Of a stretch of 64,000 bases of DNA, positions 25,087-33,770 are shown in pieces. The stretch lies in contig NZ_CAKKLY010000005.1 in assembly GCF_918698095.1 (NCBI RefSeq), positions 1 to 64,000 of the forward strand, read 5' to 3'. Numbering within the stretch: the first letter of the stretch is position 1; each line of letters opens with the position of its first letter. The notes under the pieces are model-generated. The model was not told the DNA's origin. It made no database searches and worked only from the letters and a program-made list of their open reading frames with translations. The position numbers and the translations under genes were made by a program. This stretch comes from Arthrobacter sp. Bi83. GTDB taxonomy: Bacteria > Actinomycetota > Actinomycetes > Actinomycetales > Micrococcaceae.

Positions 25087-25815
25087 ATGAAGTTCGCAGT
25101 CATCGGCGGTACCGGGCTGATCGGGTCGCAGGTCGTCAAGAACCTGAACGCCGCCGGGCACGAGGCGGTACCCCACTCGCAGTCCACCGGAGTCGACGTC
25201 ATCAGCGGGCAGGGCCTGGACGAGGCCCTGGCGGGAGCCGACGTCGTCGTCAACCTGACGAACTCCCCGACCTTCGACGAAACCTCCCCGGCTTTCTTCC
25301 AAGCCTCGATGGACAACCTTCTGGCCGCGGCCCAGAAGGGCGGCGTCGGCCACTTCGTCATCCTCTCGATTGTCGGCACAGACCAGGTGCCGGAGCTGGA
25401 CTACTACCGGGCCAAGGCGCTCCAGGAGGACATCCTCGCGGCCGGGCCGATCCCCTACTCCATCGTCCGGGCGACGCAATTCATGGAGTTTGTGGACGCG
25501 GTCCTGTCCTGGACCACTGACGGCGACACTGTCCGGTTGCCCGCCACGCCGATCCAGCCGATCGCCGCCAAGGACGTTGCCAATGCGGTGGCGGAGGTTG
25601 CTGCGGGCGCCCCGCTGAATGGCATCCGCAACATCGCCGGCCCCGAGATTTTCTCCCTGGACGAGCTGGGCCGGATCACCCTGTCCAGCAAGGGCGGCAG
25701 CGGTACCGTCGTTACCGACCCCAACGCCGGCATGTTCGCCGTCGTCAAGGGGGACGTCCTCACCGACAAGGACGCCCACCTCGCCCCCACCCGCTACGCC
25801 GACTGGCTCTCCTGA
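25087..25815 (+). CDS. NmrA-like/atypical SDR NAD(P)-binding protein
   Basis: A 242-residue NAD(P)H-binding protein of the atypical SDR group. It starts with MKFAVIGGTGLIGSQVVKNL, a GGTGxIG dinucleotide motif, and has the family VNLTNSPTF and YYRAKALQEDILAAGPIPYS segments with a YxxxK pair. It belongs to the LysR-associated/NmrA-type oxidoreductases often induced by oxidative or quinone stress. GAAAGG lies close before the ATG. It probably belongs to the same regulon as azoR and the nitroreductase. Confidence 0.88.
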   Translation: MKFAVIGGTGLIGSQVVKNLNAAGHEAVPHSQSTGVDVISGQGLDEALAGADVVVNLTNSPTFDETSPAFFQASMDNLLAAAQKGGVGHFVILSIVGTDQVPELDYYRAKALQEDILAAGPIPYSIVRATQFMEFVDAVLSWTTDGDTVRLPATPIQPIAAKDVANAVAEVAAGAPLNGIRNIAGPEIFSLDELGRITLSSKGGSGTVVTDPNAGMFAVVKGDVLTDKDAHLAPTRYADWLS

Positions 25816-25844
25816 CTCGCCCGGCGCCAGCATCGCCCGGCAGC

Positions 25845-26160
25845 CGTTGGGCTGCTCCGGGTAGCCGTCCGCAACAGACTGCTGCGATCCGGCTCCAGGC
25901 GCCGCCCACCGAGACCGGGCTCGGGACCGACATGAAGGTCAGCCGCACCGTGGTCCGCGAGGCCCTCATGCTGCTCGAGGAGGACGGCCTCATCCGCGCC
26001 CACCGCGGCGTCGGCCGGTTCGTCTCCGACACCCTCCCCCGCATCGGCATCAAACTCATCCGCCTTTCGAGGAGGTCCTCGGCCACCCCGGACACTAGGT
26101 CGAAATCAAGCGCGTCCAAATGGAACGGCAGCCGGCAGCCGAATTCGCCCACCGAGACGC
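25845..26160 (+). pseudogene. Degenerate second copy of the GntR regulator gene
   Basis: The sequence from about 25920 to 26070 is a close DNA-level copy of the HTH-coding part of the intact GntR gene (about 13160-13310): DMKVSRTVVREALMLLEEDG, LIRAHRGVGRFVSDTLPRIG. Upstream, a piece of about 25 nt is missing relative to the intact gene (GTAGCCGTC joins directly to CGCAACA). Downstream, a one-base deletion in the expected CGGCCCTTC and a TAG shift and end the frame, and the C-terminal domain is absent. It is dead and of the same origin as the 13 kb gene. It ends against a JetD remnant. Confidence 0.85.
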
Positions 26161-26213
26161 TTGAGGGAGGGAGTCGGCGCCAACGAGGGCCGTTCTGTCG
26201 GGGTTTACTGGTC

Positions 26214-26330
26214 AGGAGTGGCGCTCTACGAAGAGCCAGGTAATGACGAGTAAGATACGGTTCGGCCGTTCGCCTTGAGCAGGAGCTGATTCGCTAGAAC
26301 TGGCTGCCCGATCGGCTTTTGCACGCCCTT
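26214..26330 (+). pseudogene. JetD C-terminal remnant (second Wadjet scar)
   Basis: Two short frames match the C-terminal end of the JetD part at 7.4 kb: ALYEEPGND (there ALYEALGND) and, after a frameshift, YGSAVRLEQELIR-stop-NW (there YGSAVRLEQELIRWDW). At DNA level CGTTCGCCTTGAGCAGGAGC differs from the 7.4 kb copy at only two positions. The conserved Trp codon is a TAG stop. Only about 35 codons survive. It shows that a Wadjet locus once stood at or was copied to this place, immediately beside the candidate defence genes. Confidence 0.65.
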
Positions 26331-26412
26331 CCGGCCGTCGCCAGGATTTAGGCCCGGCCTCAACGGCCTCGAATGGCGCACTCACAGGCTGGCGGCCGGG
26401 TATGTTGAACTC

Positions 26413-27732
26413 ATGAGCAATCCTTTCAGCATCTGGCCACAGTTTGGTTTCCGGGAAAATCCCTACAGCAACTTGAATCTGCCGGCAGATGAGCTCGGGG
26501 ACCGCCTGCTGGTCGGACGAGACAAGGAAGTTGGACAGTTGCAAAGGCGCATCGGGTCCATGGGGACCCACCCCACGGTGGAGGGACCCGCTGGCATCGG
26601 TAAGTCGAGCCTGGTAGGCGTTGCCTGCTACCGGATGATGAAAACCGGTGTGGAGCAGTCTGCGGGAACGCTATTTGTGCCTGTTTCAGGCTTCCAAGCA
26701 ACGACATCCGTTGAGGAATTCGAAGCTCAGGTCTTTTATGGAATAGCACAGGCGCTCATCACTAACGTCGATGCCTTTAGGCGCGCTGGGATGGCGGTGC
26801 CCGAGGTCGCGCGTTTAGACAGCTGGCTTAATGACGCCACGTTTCGCAATGCCAACGGACAAGCCTTCGGATTCGGTGGCGGCGGCGGGGCGGTGGCCAA
26901 TGATGCCGAGGGTTTTGCCGCATCGGGCTTTCCTGAGGCTGTCAAAAATGAGCTTGAGCGCTGTTTTCCAGGACCCGGTGCGGGTGCGATGATCTGCATC
27001 ATCGACAACCTGGAGCTACTACAGACGACGGGAGACGCCCGACGAACCTTGGAAAACCTCCGGGACCGACTGTTCAACCTGCCCGGTACACGATGGGTCT
27101 TGTGCGGATCAAGAGGTATTGTGTCTCGCGCTCGTTCCGAACGGCTGAGCGGTATCTTCGACGCCCCACTACGTCTTGGTCCTCTGGAATACAGTGCCGC
27201 CTTGCTCGCTGTAGAGCGCCGCCTGGAGGAATACGGAGGAGAGGGTGCGTATGCCCCGGTTCCTCCCGAGAGCTTCGAGTTCCTCTACAGGGCTCTTAAT
27301 CAAAATCTGCGTGACGCTATGGCCTACGCTCAGCAGTTCTCGGAGTGGGTCTACGACGAATACATTGTCGACGAAAAAGAGCTGCCCGAGCCGGAGTCAC
27401 TCCAAGGCTTGCTTGAGGCGTGGCTCGCGGAGCTAGCAGATGCAGCATTCAACGACGCACGGACCATTCAGAAACGACACTGGCAGTTCTTCGATCAGCT
27501 CGCACAAAATGGTGGCACCTGCCGCGTAAGTGAATGGGAAACCTACTTCACACGACAGCCGAACATGAGCACTGCTATCACTTCGCTAGAGCAAGCGAAT
27601 CTACTGACACGCGGCGTGGATCCCGACAATGCGACCCGCGCCATGGCACACATCCCTCCGCTAGGCTGGCTGGTTTATTTCAACCGCAGCCGCTATGAGC
27701 TTCCGGCTTTCTCAGGAGTGGACGCTGAATAA
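26413..27732 (+). CDS. STAND/AAA-type ATPase, candidate defence protein
   Basis: A 439-residue P-loop ATPase. Walker A is GPAGIGKSS (about residues 59-67) and Walker B is MICIIDN (193-199), followed by a sensor-like WVLCGSRG. The N-terminus FGFRENPYSNLNLPADELGD resembles AAA ATPases of the ExeA/STAND kind, and the C-terminal about 100 residues look like a winged helix (FDQLAQNGGTCRVSEWETYF, TSLEQANLLTRGV). No effector domain, signal peptide or membrane helix was seen. Codon use is more AT-rich than the flanking metabolic genes. It is convergent with the OLD-like nuclease gene. A role in phage or plasmid defence is inferred from context only. Confidence 0.75.
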   Translation: MSNPFSIWPQFGFRENPYSNLNLPADELGDRLLVGRDKEVGQLQRRIGSMGTHPTVEGPAGIGKSSLVGVACYRMMKTGVEQSAGTLFVPVSGFQATTSVEEFEAQVFYGIAQALITNVDAFRRAGMAVPEVARLDSWLNDATFRNANGQAFGFGGGGGAVANDAEGFAASGFPEAVKNELERCFPGPGAGAMICIIDNLELLQTTGDARRTLENLRDRLFNLPGTRWVLCGSRGIVSRARSERLSGIFDAPLRLGPLEYSAALLAVERRLEEYGGEGAYAPVPPESFEFLYRALNQNLRDAMAYAQQFSEWVYDEYIVDEKELPEPESLQGLLEAWLAELADAAFNDARTIQKRHWQFFDQLAQNGGTCRVSEWETYFTRQPNMSTAITSLEQANLLTRGVDPDNATRAMAHIPPLGWLVYFNRSRYELPAFSGVDAE

Positions 27733-27763
27733 CACGGCACAAAGACTCGATCGGCACAACAGA

Positions 27764-27790
27764 CCTCCTTTTCTTCCGTAGAAAAAGAGG
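27764..27790. terminator. Bidirectional terminator between convergent genes
   Basis: CCTCCTTTTCT and AGAAAAAGAGG form an 11-bp stem with one mismatch around TCCGT. The A- and T-rich tracts lie within the arms. Confidence 0.5.
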
Positions 27791-27920
27791 CCGTGGGTGG
27801 AGCGTCCAAGGCGCCACCAAAGCCCTCGTGCACCGATGCCTGATTGTCCAACAAGTGCGTACTACTTGCTAAACCCACGTTGTCGTCGGTACATCCTCCC
27901 GCTGCGCTGTGCCCGCGTAC

Positions 27921-29693
27921 TCAACCCTCGACTGGAACCGAATCGCTCGCCACCATAGTCGTTGGAACATTTCTCGCTTGTCGGGCAGAACTGAGAATTG
28001 CTTTAGCAAAATCCCGTTGAGGCGTGAGTCTTGGATCGGCATGCAGGCCTTGCCGATGCACCTCCGTGACCCAACCCGGACCATGTCCAGAGACCGTCGG
28101 TATAAAGCGCTCAAGTTCTCCCACGGGAACCACAAGAAGGCCAGTTTTCTCCAGGTCAGCCAGCAAGGCTTCCGCGGCGATATAGGCATCGCCAGAGGGA
28201 ACGCCACTGATTCCTACTTTCTTCACTTTGTCCCACCCGTTTTCTATCTTTAGGAGCTGGCTGATCTTTCGCGCGTCGGACCGGTTAACATTGACACTAG
28301 AAATGCCGTCGATCGCATCGTTAAGAGACTCCTTTATTGCGATCTTCGAGACCGGTTTATCATCAGACGAAAGCGCAGCATTAAAAACACGCCAGTTTCG
28401 CCTCATGGATTCGAAATCGCCGCCGAGCGCAACAACGGTCTTTTCAAGCAGGGTTTCATTGTTCAGAATATCAAAATCCGCCACTACCACAACTGGGATG
28501 CTTATGGCTCGCAGGGAGGAAACGACACTACTGATGCGGGCTTTTCCGCCACAATGAGAGAACAGTAGCTGCGGCCGCCGGCCCTCGTCGATGGCTTCAC
28601 CCTGCTCATAAATGCTATCGATTACCGAGCTATAGAATCGGCAGTCAGCATCGCCTTCACATAATATGACGGCGTCATGAAAGAGCCCTTCAAGTAAGTT
28701 TGAGTACCGAAGAAGCGGGTCACTCCAAAGTGTGCGCACTTCGGAAGGTTCAAGGACCGCCGCATTGTTGATATCACCTTCGCGCGTAAACCGAACGATT
28801 GTAACTGGCGCGTCCGAGTCAAGAACACCTTGCACAATGTCGTTGCTATGGGTAGCAAGGAAGAGTTGCTGTCCTGTTTGTGCTCGGCGAGCGAGAGTCT
28901 GCCCCAGAAGGCGCGCCTGCGGTGGGTGCAGGAAAGCTTCGGGTTCGTCCACCAGGGTAATTTGATGATTTCCCGCCAAGATGTGTAACAGAAGGCCCAT
29001 GTAACTCTTCATGCCATCGCCTTGATCTTCAAGAAGGGGAAGTGCGGCCATGCCCTGAAGATACCTAGAGGAAGGAGCACTGCCCTGATGCTCGAATTCC
29101 GGCGCGTCGCCGACACGGAGACTGATAACACTGCCAGCAAAGCGATCAACCGATAGCGAAAGATCAAAGGCAGAAACGGCGGCATCGCGTAGTTGAGCCT
29201 CCAACTCCGGGTCCTTGTACGCATGCTGAAGAGGTTCTGTAATCACATCGCTGTTGAAGTTGATATTTGGGACGGATTTGCCAGCCTCAAGCCTGGACGT
29301 GGCATCTGCATGAAAGATGAACAAGCGAGCGAAATGATTGAGCCGGTCATTATTCCATAGCTGTGGGTGCTGGTCGGCGGTTACATTACCGTAGTCGCCA
29401 ATATTCCATCGCTCTTGACCGTCTGCTGTTCGTATGACAGGGGTGTTATTTGCTATCCAACCCGCGAAACTCGGCCCCGTACCTACTTTATTCAGTACCA
29501 AGTCAACTACGGCCCGACCTAAATAGCCCGCTTCATTGTTGAGGTGGTAGATGTCTCTCAGAGATTGACTCTTACCCGAGTTGTTCGGTCCGACAAAGAG
29601 AACAACCCCCTCCTCGGGGATGCTGATCTGCGTGCCGTCGCTAATTTTGAGCGATTGCATGTTTACTTGAACGTGGTTCTCTTGCGTCATCAT
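27921..29693 (-). CDS. OLD-family ATPase-TOPRIM endonuclease
   Basis: A 590-residue protein of the overcoming-lysogenization-defect family: an ABC-type ATPase fused to a TOPRIM nuclease. Walker A is GPNNSGKS (35-42), with LVDEPEAFLHPPQ as signature/Walker B region (247-259) and the His switch in ATHSNDIV. The TOPRIM acidic residues are in ILCEGDADCRFY (Glu346) and VVVADFDIL (Asp406, Asp408). The C-terminal 150 residues are less conserved. OLD proteins occur alone or in systems such as Gabija (with a UvrD helicase) or PARIS; neither partner is adjacent here. GC content is low. Probable anti-phage nuclease. Confidence 0.85.
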   Translation of the reverse strand: MMTQENHVQVNMQSLKISDGTQISIPEEGVVLFVGPNNSGKSQSLRDIYHLNNEAGYLGRAVVDLVLNKVGTGPSFAGWIANNTPVIRTADGQERWNIGDYGNVTADQHPQLWNNDRLNHFARLFIFHADATSRLEAGKSVPNINFNSDVITEPLQHAYKDPELEAQLRDAAVSAFDLSLSVDRFAGSVISLRVGDAPEFEHQGSAPSSRYLQGMAALPLLEDQGDGMKSYMGLLLHILAGNHQITLVDEPEAFLHPPQARLLGQTLARRAQTGQQLFLATHSNDIVQGVLDSDAPVTIVRFTREGDINNAAVLEPSEVRTLWSDPLLRYSNLLEGLFHDAVILCEGDADCRFYSSVIDSIYEQGEAIDEGRRPQLLFSHCGGKARISSVVSSLRAISIPVVVVADFDILNNETLLEKTVVALGGDFESMRRNWRVFNAALSSDDKPVSKIAIKESLNDAIDGISSVNVNRSDARKISQLLKIENGWDKVKKVGISGVPSGDAYIAAEALLADLEKTGLLVVPVGELERFIPTVSGHGPGWVTEVHRQGLHADPRLTPQRDFAKAILSSARQARNVPTTMVASDSVPVEG

Positions 29694-30038
29694 CTCAGGG
29701 TATAGCGCTTAAGGAGGGGGCTGCTGTTTGACCTGTCACTCGGTAGTTTCCGGTCCCGCGCAGACCATTCGACGATTGCGGGCGCTTAGCGCCTTTTCCT
29801 AGTCCGGCTCGGCGTGAAATGCAACAATACGACGGTGCGGCAAAGCTCTTTTGACTTCTCGCACCTATGGCTTTCGCTGCCGAGGAGGATGGCAGGGCCG
29901 CTCCCCTGCTTTGCCAGGTACGTAGACAGCTTCCCCGTGGACGACTGCCGGCGGGAGAAGCTCGTCCAAAAGCATTATGACACGTCAGCACCGCCCTCTT
30001 CCCTAGGCCTCCCACGGAGCCGAAAACCGCTGATTCTG
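29694..30038. other. Intergenic region, no gene recognised
   Basis: About 345 bases between the OLD gene start and the 3' end of the nucleoside hydrolase gene. Both strands are broken by stops or carry only shadow-like frames. It contains the OLD promoter and marks the border from low-GC defence sequence to GC-rich metabolic sequence. Confidence 0.5.
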
Positions 30039-31049
30039 TCAGACGACGGCCGCACCCACTATAGTTCCAGCCGTCGTACTTTCCGAAGAGAATGTCAGCA
30101 GCGTCTCCACCAAATGCGGCGCGAAGTCGTCCTCCAGCGACAGCACCACCCGGCAGCGGGCGCCGGGCTGCTCCGGGTAGTCCAGGTAGAGCCCGCGGAG
30201 GTCGCAGACAGTCTGGCCGCGACCCGGCCCAAAAGTGGTGTCGACGTCGACACGCACCAGCGGGGCGACGGCGGCTCTGACGCCGCCCACCGCGAGCGCC
30301 GCCGCGAGGGGATCGTGCATGGCGGAGCACGCCCGGCCGAAGATGCCCTCGTAGAACCCGAAGTAATAGCCGAGCATCTCCCCCAGCGCCCGCGGGACAG
30401 GACCCGAAGAGGCCAACAGCTCCTGCCGGTGGCTTTCCTCCAGCACGTTGGACATGGTCACGTCCAGCGGCACCAGGGTGACGTTCCAGTCGGCGGCGAA
30501 GACGTCCGCGGCGGCCTCGGGGTCGTTGGCGATGTTCGCCTCCGCCACCGCCGTGATGTTGCCGGGGGCCAGCGCCGCCCCGCCCATGATGGTGATTTCC
30601 TCCACCAGCCGGGGCAGCTCCGGTTCCAGCCGCAGGGCTTCGGCGATGTTGGTGAGCGGGCCGATAGCCAGAACCCGCAGCGTGCCGGGGTGTTCGTTGG
30701 CGAGCCGCACCAGCATTTCCGCCGCGGTCTCGGACGCGAGTTCAACAGAGGCCGCCTCCAGCGAGACCTCCCCGATGCCGTTGGCGCCGTGGACATGCGG
30801 CGCCCCGCCGCGGAATGAACCGCCGAGCGGATCATGGGCGCCGAGCGCGACGGGGATGTGCGCGTGCCCGGCGAGCTGGAGCAGGTCCAGGGTGTTCCGG
30901 GCGCCGACGGCGGCACTGACGTTGCCGCTGACGGTGCCGATCCCCCGGACGTCCGCCTGCGGGGAGGCGAGCAGGTAGGCCAGGGCGAGGGCGTCGTCGA
31001 TGCCGGTGTCGCAGTCGAGGTAGAACGGGCGGCTGGTGGGTGCGGTCAT
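30039..31049 (-). CDS. Nucleoside hydrolase (inosine-uridine preferring type)
   Basis: A 336-residue N-ribohydrolase that cleaves nucleosides to base and ribose. The calcium-binding Asp cluster is at the N-terminus (YLDCDTGIDDALALAYLLAS), followed by RVLAIGPLTNIAEAL, the IMGGAALAPGNIT loop, and the catalytic-region MHDPLAAALAV near the C-terminus. The ATG at 31049 gives the family length; the frame is open far upstream through the MFS gene, which is an artefact of high GC. It lies 44 nt after the MFS gene on the same strand; with the divergent ribokinase it forms a nucleoside salvage module. Confidence 0.9.
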   Translation of the reverse strand: MTAPTSRPFYLDCDTGIDDALALAYLLASPQADVRGIGTVSGNVSAAVGARNTLDLLQLAGHAHIPVALGAHDPLGGSFRGGAPHVHGANGIGEVSLEAASVELASETAAEMLVRLANEHPGTLRVLAIGPLTNIAEALRLEPELPRLVEEITIMGGAALAPGNITAVAEANIANDPEAAADVFAADWNVTLVPLDVTMSNVLEESHRQELLASSGPVPRALGEMLGYYFGFYEGIFGRACSAMHDPLAAALAVGGVRAAVAPLVRVDVDTTFGPGRGQTVCDLRGLYLDYPEQPGARCRVVLSLEDDFAPHLVETLLTFSSESTTAGTIVGAAVV

Positions 31050-31093
31050 GGCGGTGGTTCTCGTTTCGTTGGTGCTGGGTTTGGGGTGGGATG

Positions 31094-32530
31094 TCAGAGG
31101 GACTCGCCCTTGGGGGCGGCGACGAAGAGGCTGACGATGAACGCGGCCGCCGTGATGGCCACCGAGATCCACAGCGCCGTCGCGTAGCCGGCGGAGGTCG
31201 CCTGGGCGGCAAACGGTGCCACGATGACGACGCCGAGGCTCGCGCCAATGCCGAAGGAGGCGCCGTTGATGCCGGGCAGGGCGGCGGGTGCTTCCTTGGG
31301 CGAGAGCAGAACCGACAGGCCGTTGATGGCGGTCAGGAAGAAGCCGTTGTAGAAGATGCCGAGCGATGCGACGGCGATCATCACGGCCACCTGGTTGTCG
31401 GAGAACGTGGCGGCGGCGATGGCGCAGGCCAGGCTCAGCCCGGTGCCGGCCCGGAGGGTCTTGATCCAGCCGCGGCGGTCGGCGAGCCAGCCGGCGAGCG
31501 GTGCCGCGAAGACGCCGATAAGCGCGGCGGGGGTCAGGAACAGCAGTGCGGAGACGGACGCGCTGAGTCCGAAGCCGTGGTGGATGTCCTGGCTGAGCAG
31601 GACCACGGTGAAGTTGATGACGGCGAAGATGCCGGCCAGGGTCAGGACGGTGGTGGCGATGACGGGCCAGACCTGCCGGGAGCGCAGGTGGTGGACGGCG
31701 ATGAGCGGGTGGCTGCGTTTCTTTTCGATCATCCAGAAGGCTGCGAAGGACGCGACGGTGCCGGCGAGCAGGCCCAGGGTGCTGGGGACGGTCCAGCCGG
31801 CGGCCGATCCGCCGGAGACGAAGTAGGTGATGAAGACGAGGAACACCGAGAGCGAGCCCGCTCCCCACCAGTCCATGGCGCCGCGGACCCCCCGGGGCCG
31901 TCCCTTCGGGACGATCTTGAGGATGCATCCGGCGGCGACGGCGGTCAGCACCAGCACGACGACGAAGATGGACCGGAAACCGAGGGTTTCGGCCATGAGG
32001 CCGCCGACATAGCCGTCCACGCCGCCGATGCCTCCGTTGATGGCGGCGATAATCCCCACGGAGGTGCCGAAGAGCCGGGCGTGCAGGTTCTCGCTGAGGA
32101 CGATGTACGCGAGGGCGAAGACGGCGCTTGAAACGCCCTGGAGGAACCGGCCGGCAATGAGCGCGGGCAGCGTCGGGGCTGCGATGCAGAGTAGGGTTCC
32201 GGCGCCCATGATGCCGAGCACCAGCAGCAGCGCGGCGCGGCGGCCGATGAAGTCGCTCCAGCGCCCGATCACCGGTCCCGCGATCGCGCCGGCGAGGAAG
32301 AACATGGACTGCACGGGGGCGGCGCTGTCGGCGCTGAGGCCGAAGCTGGCGGCGATCTGGGGCAGCGCCGGGGTGACCATGCTGGCGTTGAGTTGGAAGG
32401 ACAGCACACCGAGCAGCAGGGTTGAAATGAGGAGGGCGGCGCGGCGGCCGGCGAACTGTGGCTGACCTGCGTTTGCTTCGGTACCTGCGGCGGCTGGCGG
32501 CGAGGTGGTGACCGGGGTTGGGCTGTTCAC
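31094..32530 (-). CDS. MFS transporter, probable nucleoside uptake
   Basis: A 478-residue major facilitator with 12-14 predicted helices. Motif A between helices 2 and 3 is GRWSDFIGRRAALLL, and GRFLQGVSSAVFALAYIVLS is the helix 4 signature. Its gene pair with a nucleoside hydrolase and divergent ribokinase indicates nucleoside or ribose transport; this is inference from neighbours, since MFS sequence alone would suggest a DHA-type carrier. The divergent promoter holds a repeated operator-like motif. Confidence 0.82.
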   Translation of the reverse strand: MNSPTPVTTSPPAAAGTEANAGQPQFAGRRAALLISTLLLGVLSFQLNASMVTPALPQIAASFGLSADSAAPVQSMFFLAGAIAGPVIGRWSDFIGRRAALLLVLGIMGAGTLLCIAAPTLPALIAGRFLQGVSSAVFALAYIVLSENLHARLFGTSVGIIAAINGGIGGVDGYVGGLMAETLGFRSIFVVVLVLTAVAAGCILKIVPKGRPRGVRGAMDWWGAGSLSVFLVFITYFVSGGSAAGWTVPSTLGLLAGTVASFAAFWMIEKKRSHPLIAVHHLRSRQVWPVIATTVLTLAGIFAVINFTVVLLSQDIHHGFGLSASVSALLFLTPAALIGVFAAPLAGWLADRRGWIKTLRAGTGLSLACAIAAATFSDNQVAVMIAVASLGIFYNGFFLTAINGLSVLLSPKEAPAALPGINGASFGIGASLGVVIVAPFAAQATSAGYATALWISVAITAAAFIVSLFVAAPKGESL

Positions 32531-32584
32531 ATCAAACTCCTTTGTTCTGCAGGCTGGGTCCTGTCTTTGGGATGTGAGTTGTTA

Positions 32585-32617
32585 TACAACCATGTATGAC
32601 GAACAAGTACAACCATG
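32585..32617. promoter_or_regulatory. Direct-repeat operator TACAACCATG x2
   Basis: TACAACCATG occurs at 32585-32594 and again at 32608-32617, 23 nt apart (about two helical turns), in the divergent promoter of the MFS and ribokinase genes. Each lies in an imperfect palindrome (ATACAACCATGTAT; GTACAACCATGGCGTAC). No regulator gene is next to it, so the binding protein is encoded elsewhere or has been lost. Confidence 0.6.
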
Positions 32618-32671
32618 GCGTACACTATTTCCTAATCCAGCCCGCCCTGGCTTCACCCGATAGGACTTCCC

Positions 32672-33544
32672 ATGAGCACTCGACTTCCTGCCGTCACCGT
32701 CGTCGGCAGCATTAACCTCGACATCATCGCCACCACGGACCGGCTTCCCACCGCCGGGGAGACCATCGGCGGTGGCGTTCTGCAGCAGCAGCCGGGCGGC
32801 AAGGGAGCCAACCAGGCCGTGGCCGCCGCCCGGCTGGGCGGGAGCGCCCGGATGATCGGGGCGGTGGGCGACGACGCCCAGGGCCGCCAGATGCTGGAGG
32901 CACTTTCCGGAGCCGGGGTGGACACCGCTGATGTGGCGGTGCTCGACGGCGAGGCGACAGGCACCGCGCTGATCGCGGTGGACCGCGACGGCGAGAACCA
33001 GATCGTGGTCTGCCCGGGGGCTAATGCGGCGTTTTCACTGGAGGGCGTGGAGTTCGGGCCGGACGAGACGGTGCTCTGCCAGCTCGAGGTCGGCCTGCCC
33101 GTGGTGCTGGAAGCCGCCCGGCGCTCCCCCGGGTTCTTCGTCCTGAACGCAGCCCCGGCCATGGACCTTCCCGCGGAGCTGCTCGAGCGCTGCGACCTGG
33201 TGATCGTCAACGAGACCGAGTACGAGCTGATACCGGCGCTTACTCACGCCAAGTTGGTTGCCGTGACCTACGGGAAGGGCGGCTCGGCGATGTTCGAGCA
33301 CGGCCGCCGGGTGGCTGAGGCTCCAGCTGCTGCGGTGACGGCGGCGAACACTATTGGGGCCGGTGATGCATTCTGCGCCGCGCTGGTTCTGGCGCTTCGG
33401 GCGAACCTTCCCTACCCGCGGGCACTGGCGGTGGCCAATGCTGTCGGAGCGGATGCGGTGGGCGATCTCTCATCCCAGCCGGCGCTGGCTCGGTTGGAGG
33501 AGTACGTTGCCCGGGTGCCTGGAGCCGGGATTGCCGGGCAGTGA
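32672..33544 (+). CDS. rbsK: Ribokinase (PfkB family)
   Basis: A 290-residue sugar kinase that phosphorylates ribose released by the nucleoside hydrolase. N-terminal VVGSINLDIIATTDRLPTAG, the substrate loop GGKGANQAVAAARLGG, and the C-terminal IGAGDAFCAALVLALRANLP with the catalytic Asp of GAGD are all present. A shorter lid region and FFVLNAAPAMDLPAELLERC fit ribokinase better than fructokinase. It is divergent from the nucleoside transporter and overlaps the start of a truncated acetyltransferase gene by 4 nt. Confidence 0.88.
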   Translation: MSTRLPAVTVVGSINLDIIATTDRLPTAGETIGGGVLQQQPGGKGANQAVAAARLGGSARMIGAVGDDAQGRQMLEALSGAGVDTADVAVLDGEATGTALIAVDRDGENQIVVCPGANAAFSLEGVEFGPDETVLCQLEVGLPVVLEAARRSPGFFVLNAAPAMDLPAELLERCDLVIVNETEYELIPALTHAKLVAVTYGKGGSAMFEHGRRVAEAPAAAVTAANTIGAGDAFCAALVLALRANLPYPRALAVANAVGADAVGDLSSQPALARLEEYVARVPGAGIAGQ

Positions 33545-33770
33545 ATCTGGTCTTCAGGCCGGCGGGGCCGGCAGATCATTCCGAGGTGGGGCGAATTACC
33601 CGGGAGGCGTACCTGCACGCCCGACATTTCACACACCCGTATATGCAGATCTTGGAGAACGTGGAACACCGCGCGGAGCATGCTGAGGTGTGGTTGGCCG
33701 CAGCCTCCAGCGCTGTAGTGGCGGCAGTGACGCTGACCTGCGCGGGTCAGCCGTACAGCGAGACCGGGCC
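33541..33770 (+). pseudogene. GNAT acetyltransferase, 3' truncated
   Basis: A GTG start overlapping the ribokinase stop opens a GNAT-like N-terminus: LVFRPAGPADHSEVGRITRE, then EHAEVWLAAASSAVVAAVTL and CAGQPYS. This covers the first strands and helices, but the acetyl-CoA-binding motif A (Q/RxxGxG/A) that should follow is missing. After about 33770 the frame continues through sequence unlike the family to a stop at 33909. The truncation lies about 500 nt left of the IS481 element, so it is probably an older break. Confidence 0.7.

Noticed and set aside
27921..29693. Gabija (GajA-GajB) system.
   Set aside because: The OLD-like gene is compatible with GajA, but no UvrD-type helicase gene is adjacent, so the pair is incomplete.
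30039..31928. A 629-codon frame that would fuse unknown sequence to the nucleoside hydrolase.
   Set aside because: The upstream part is the MFS gene in a wrong frame; the hydrolase has its own ATG at 31049 at family length.
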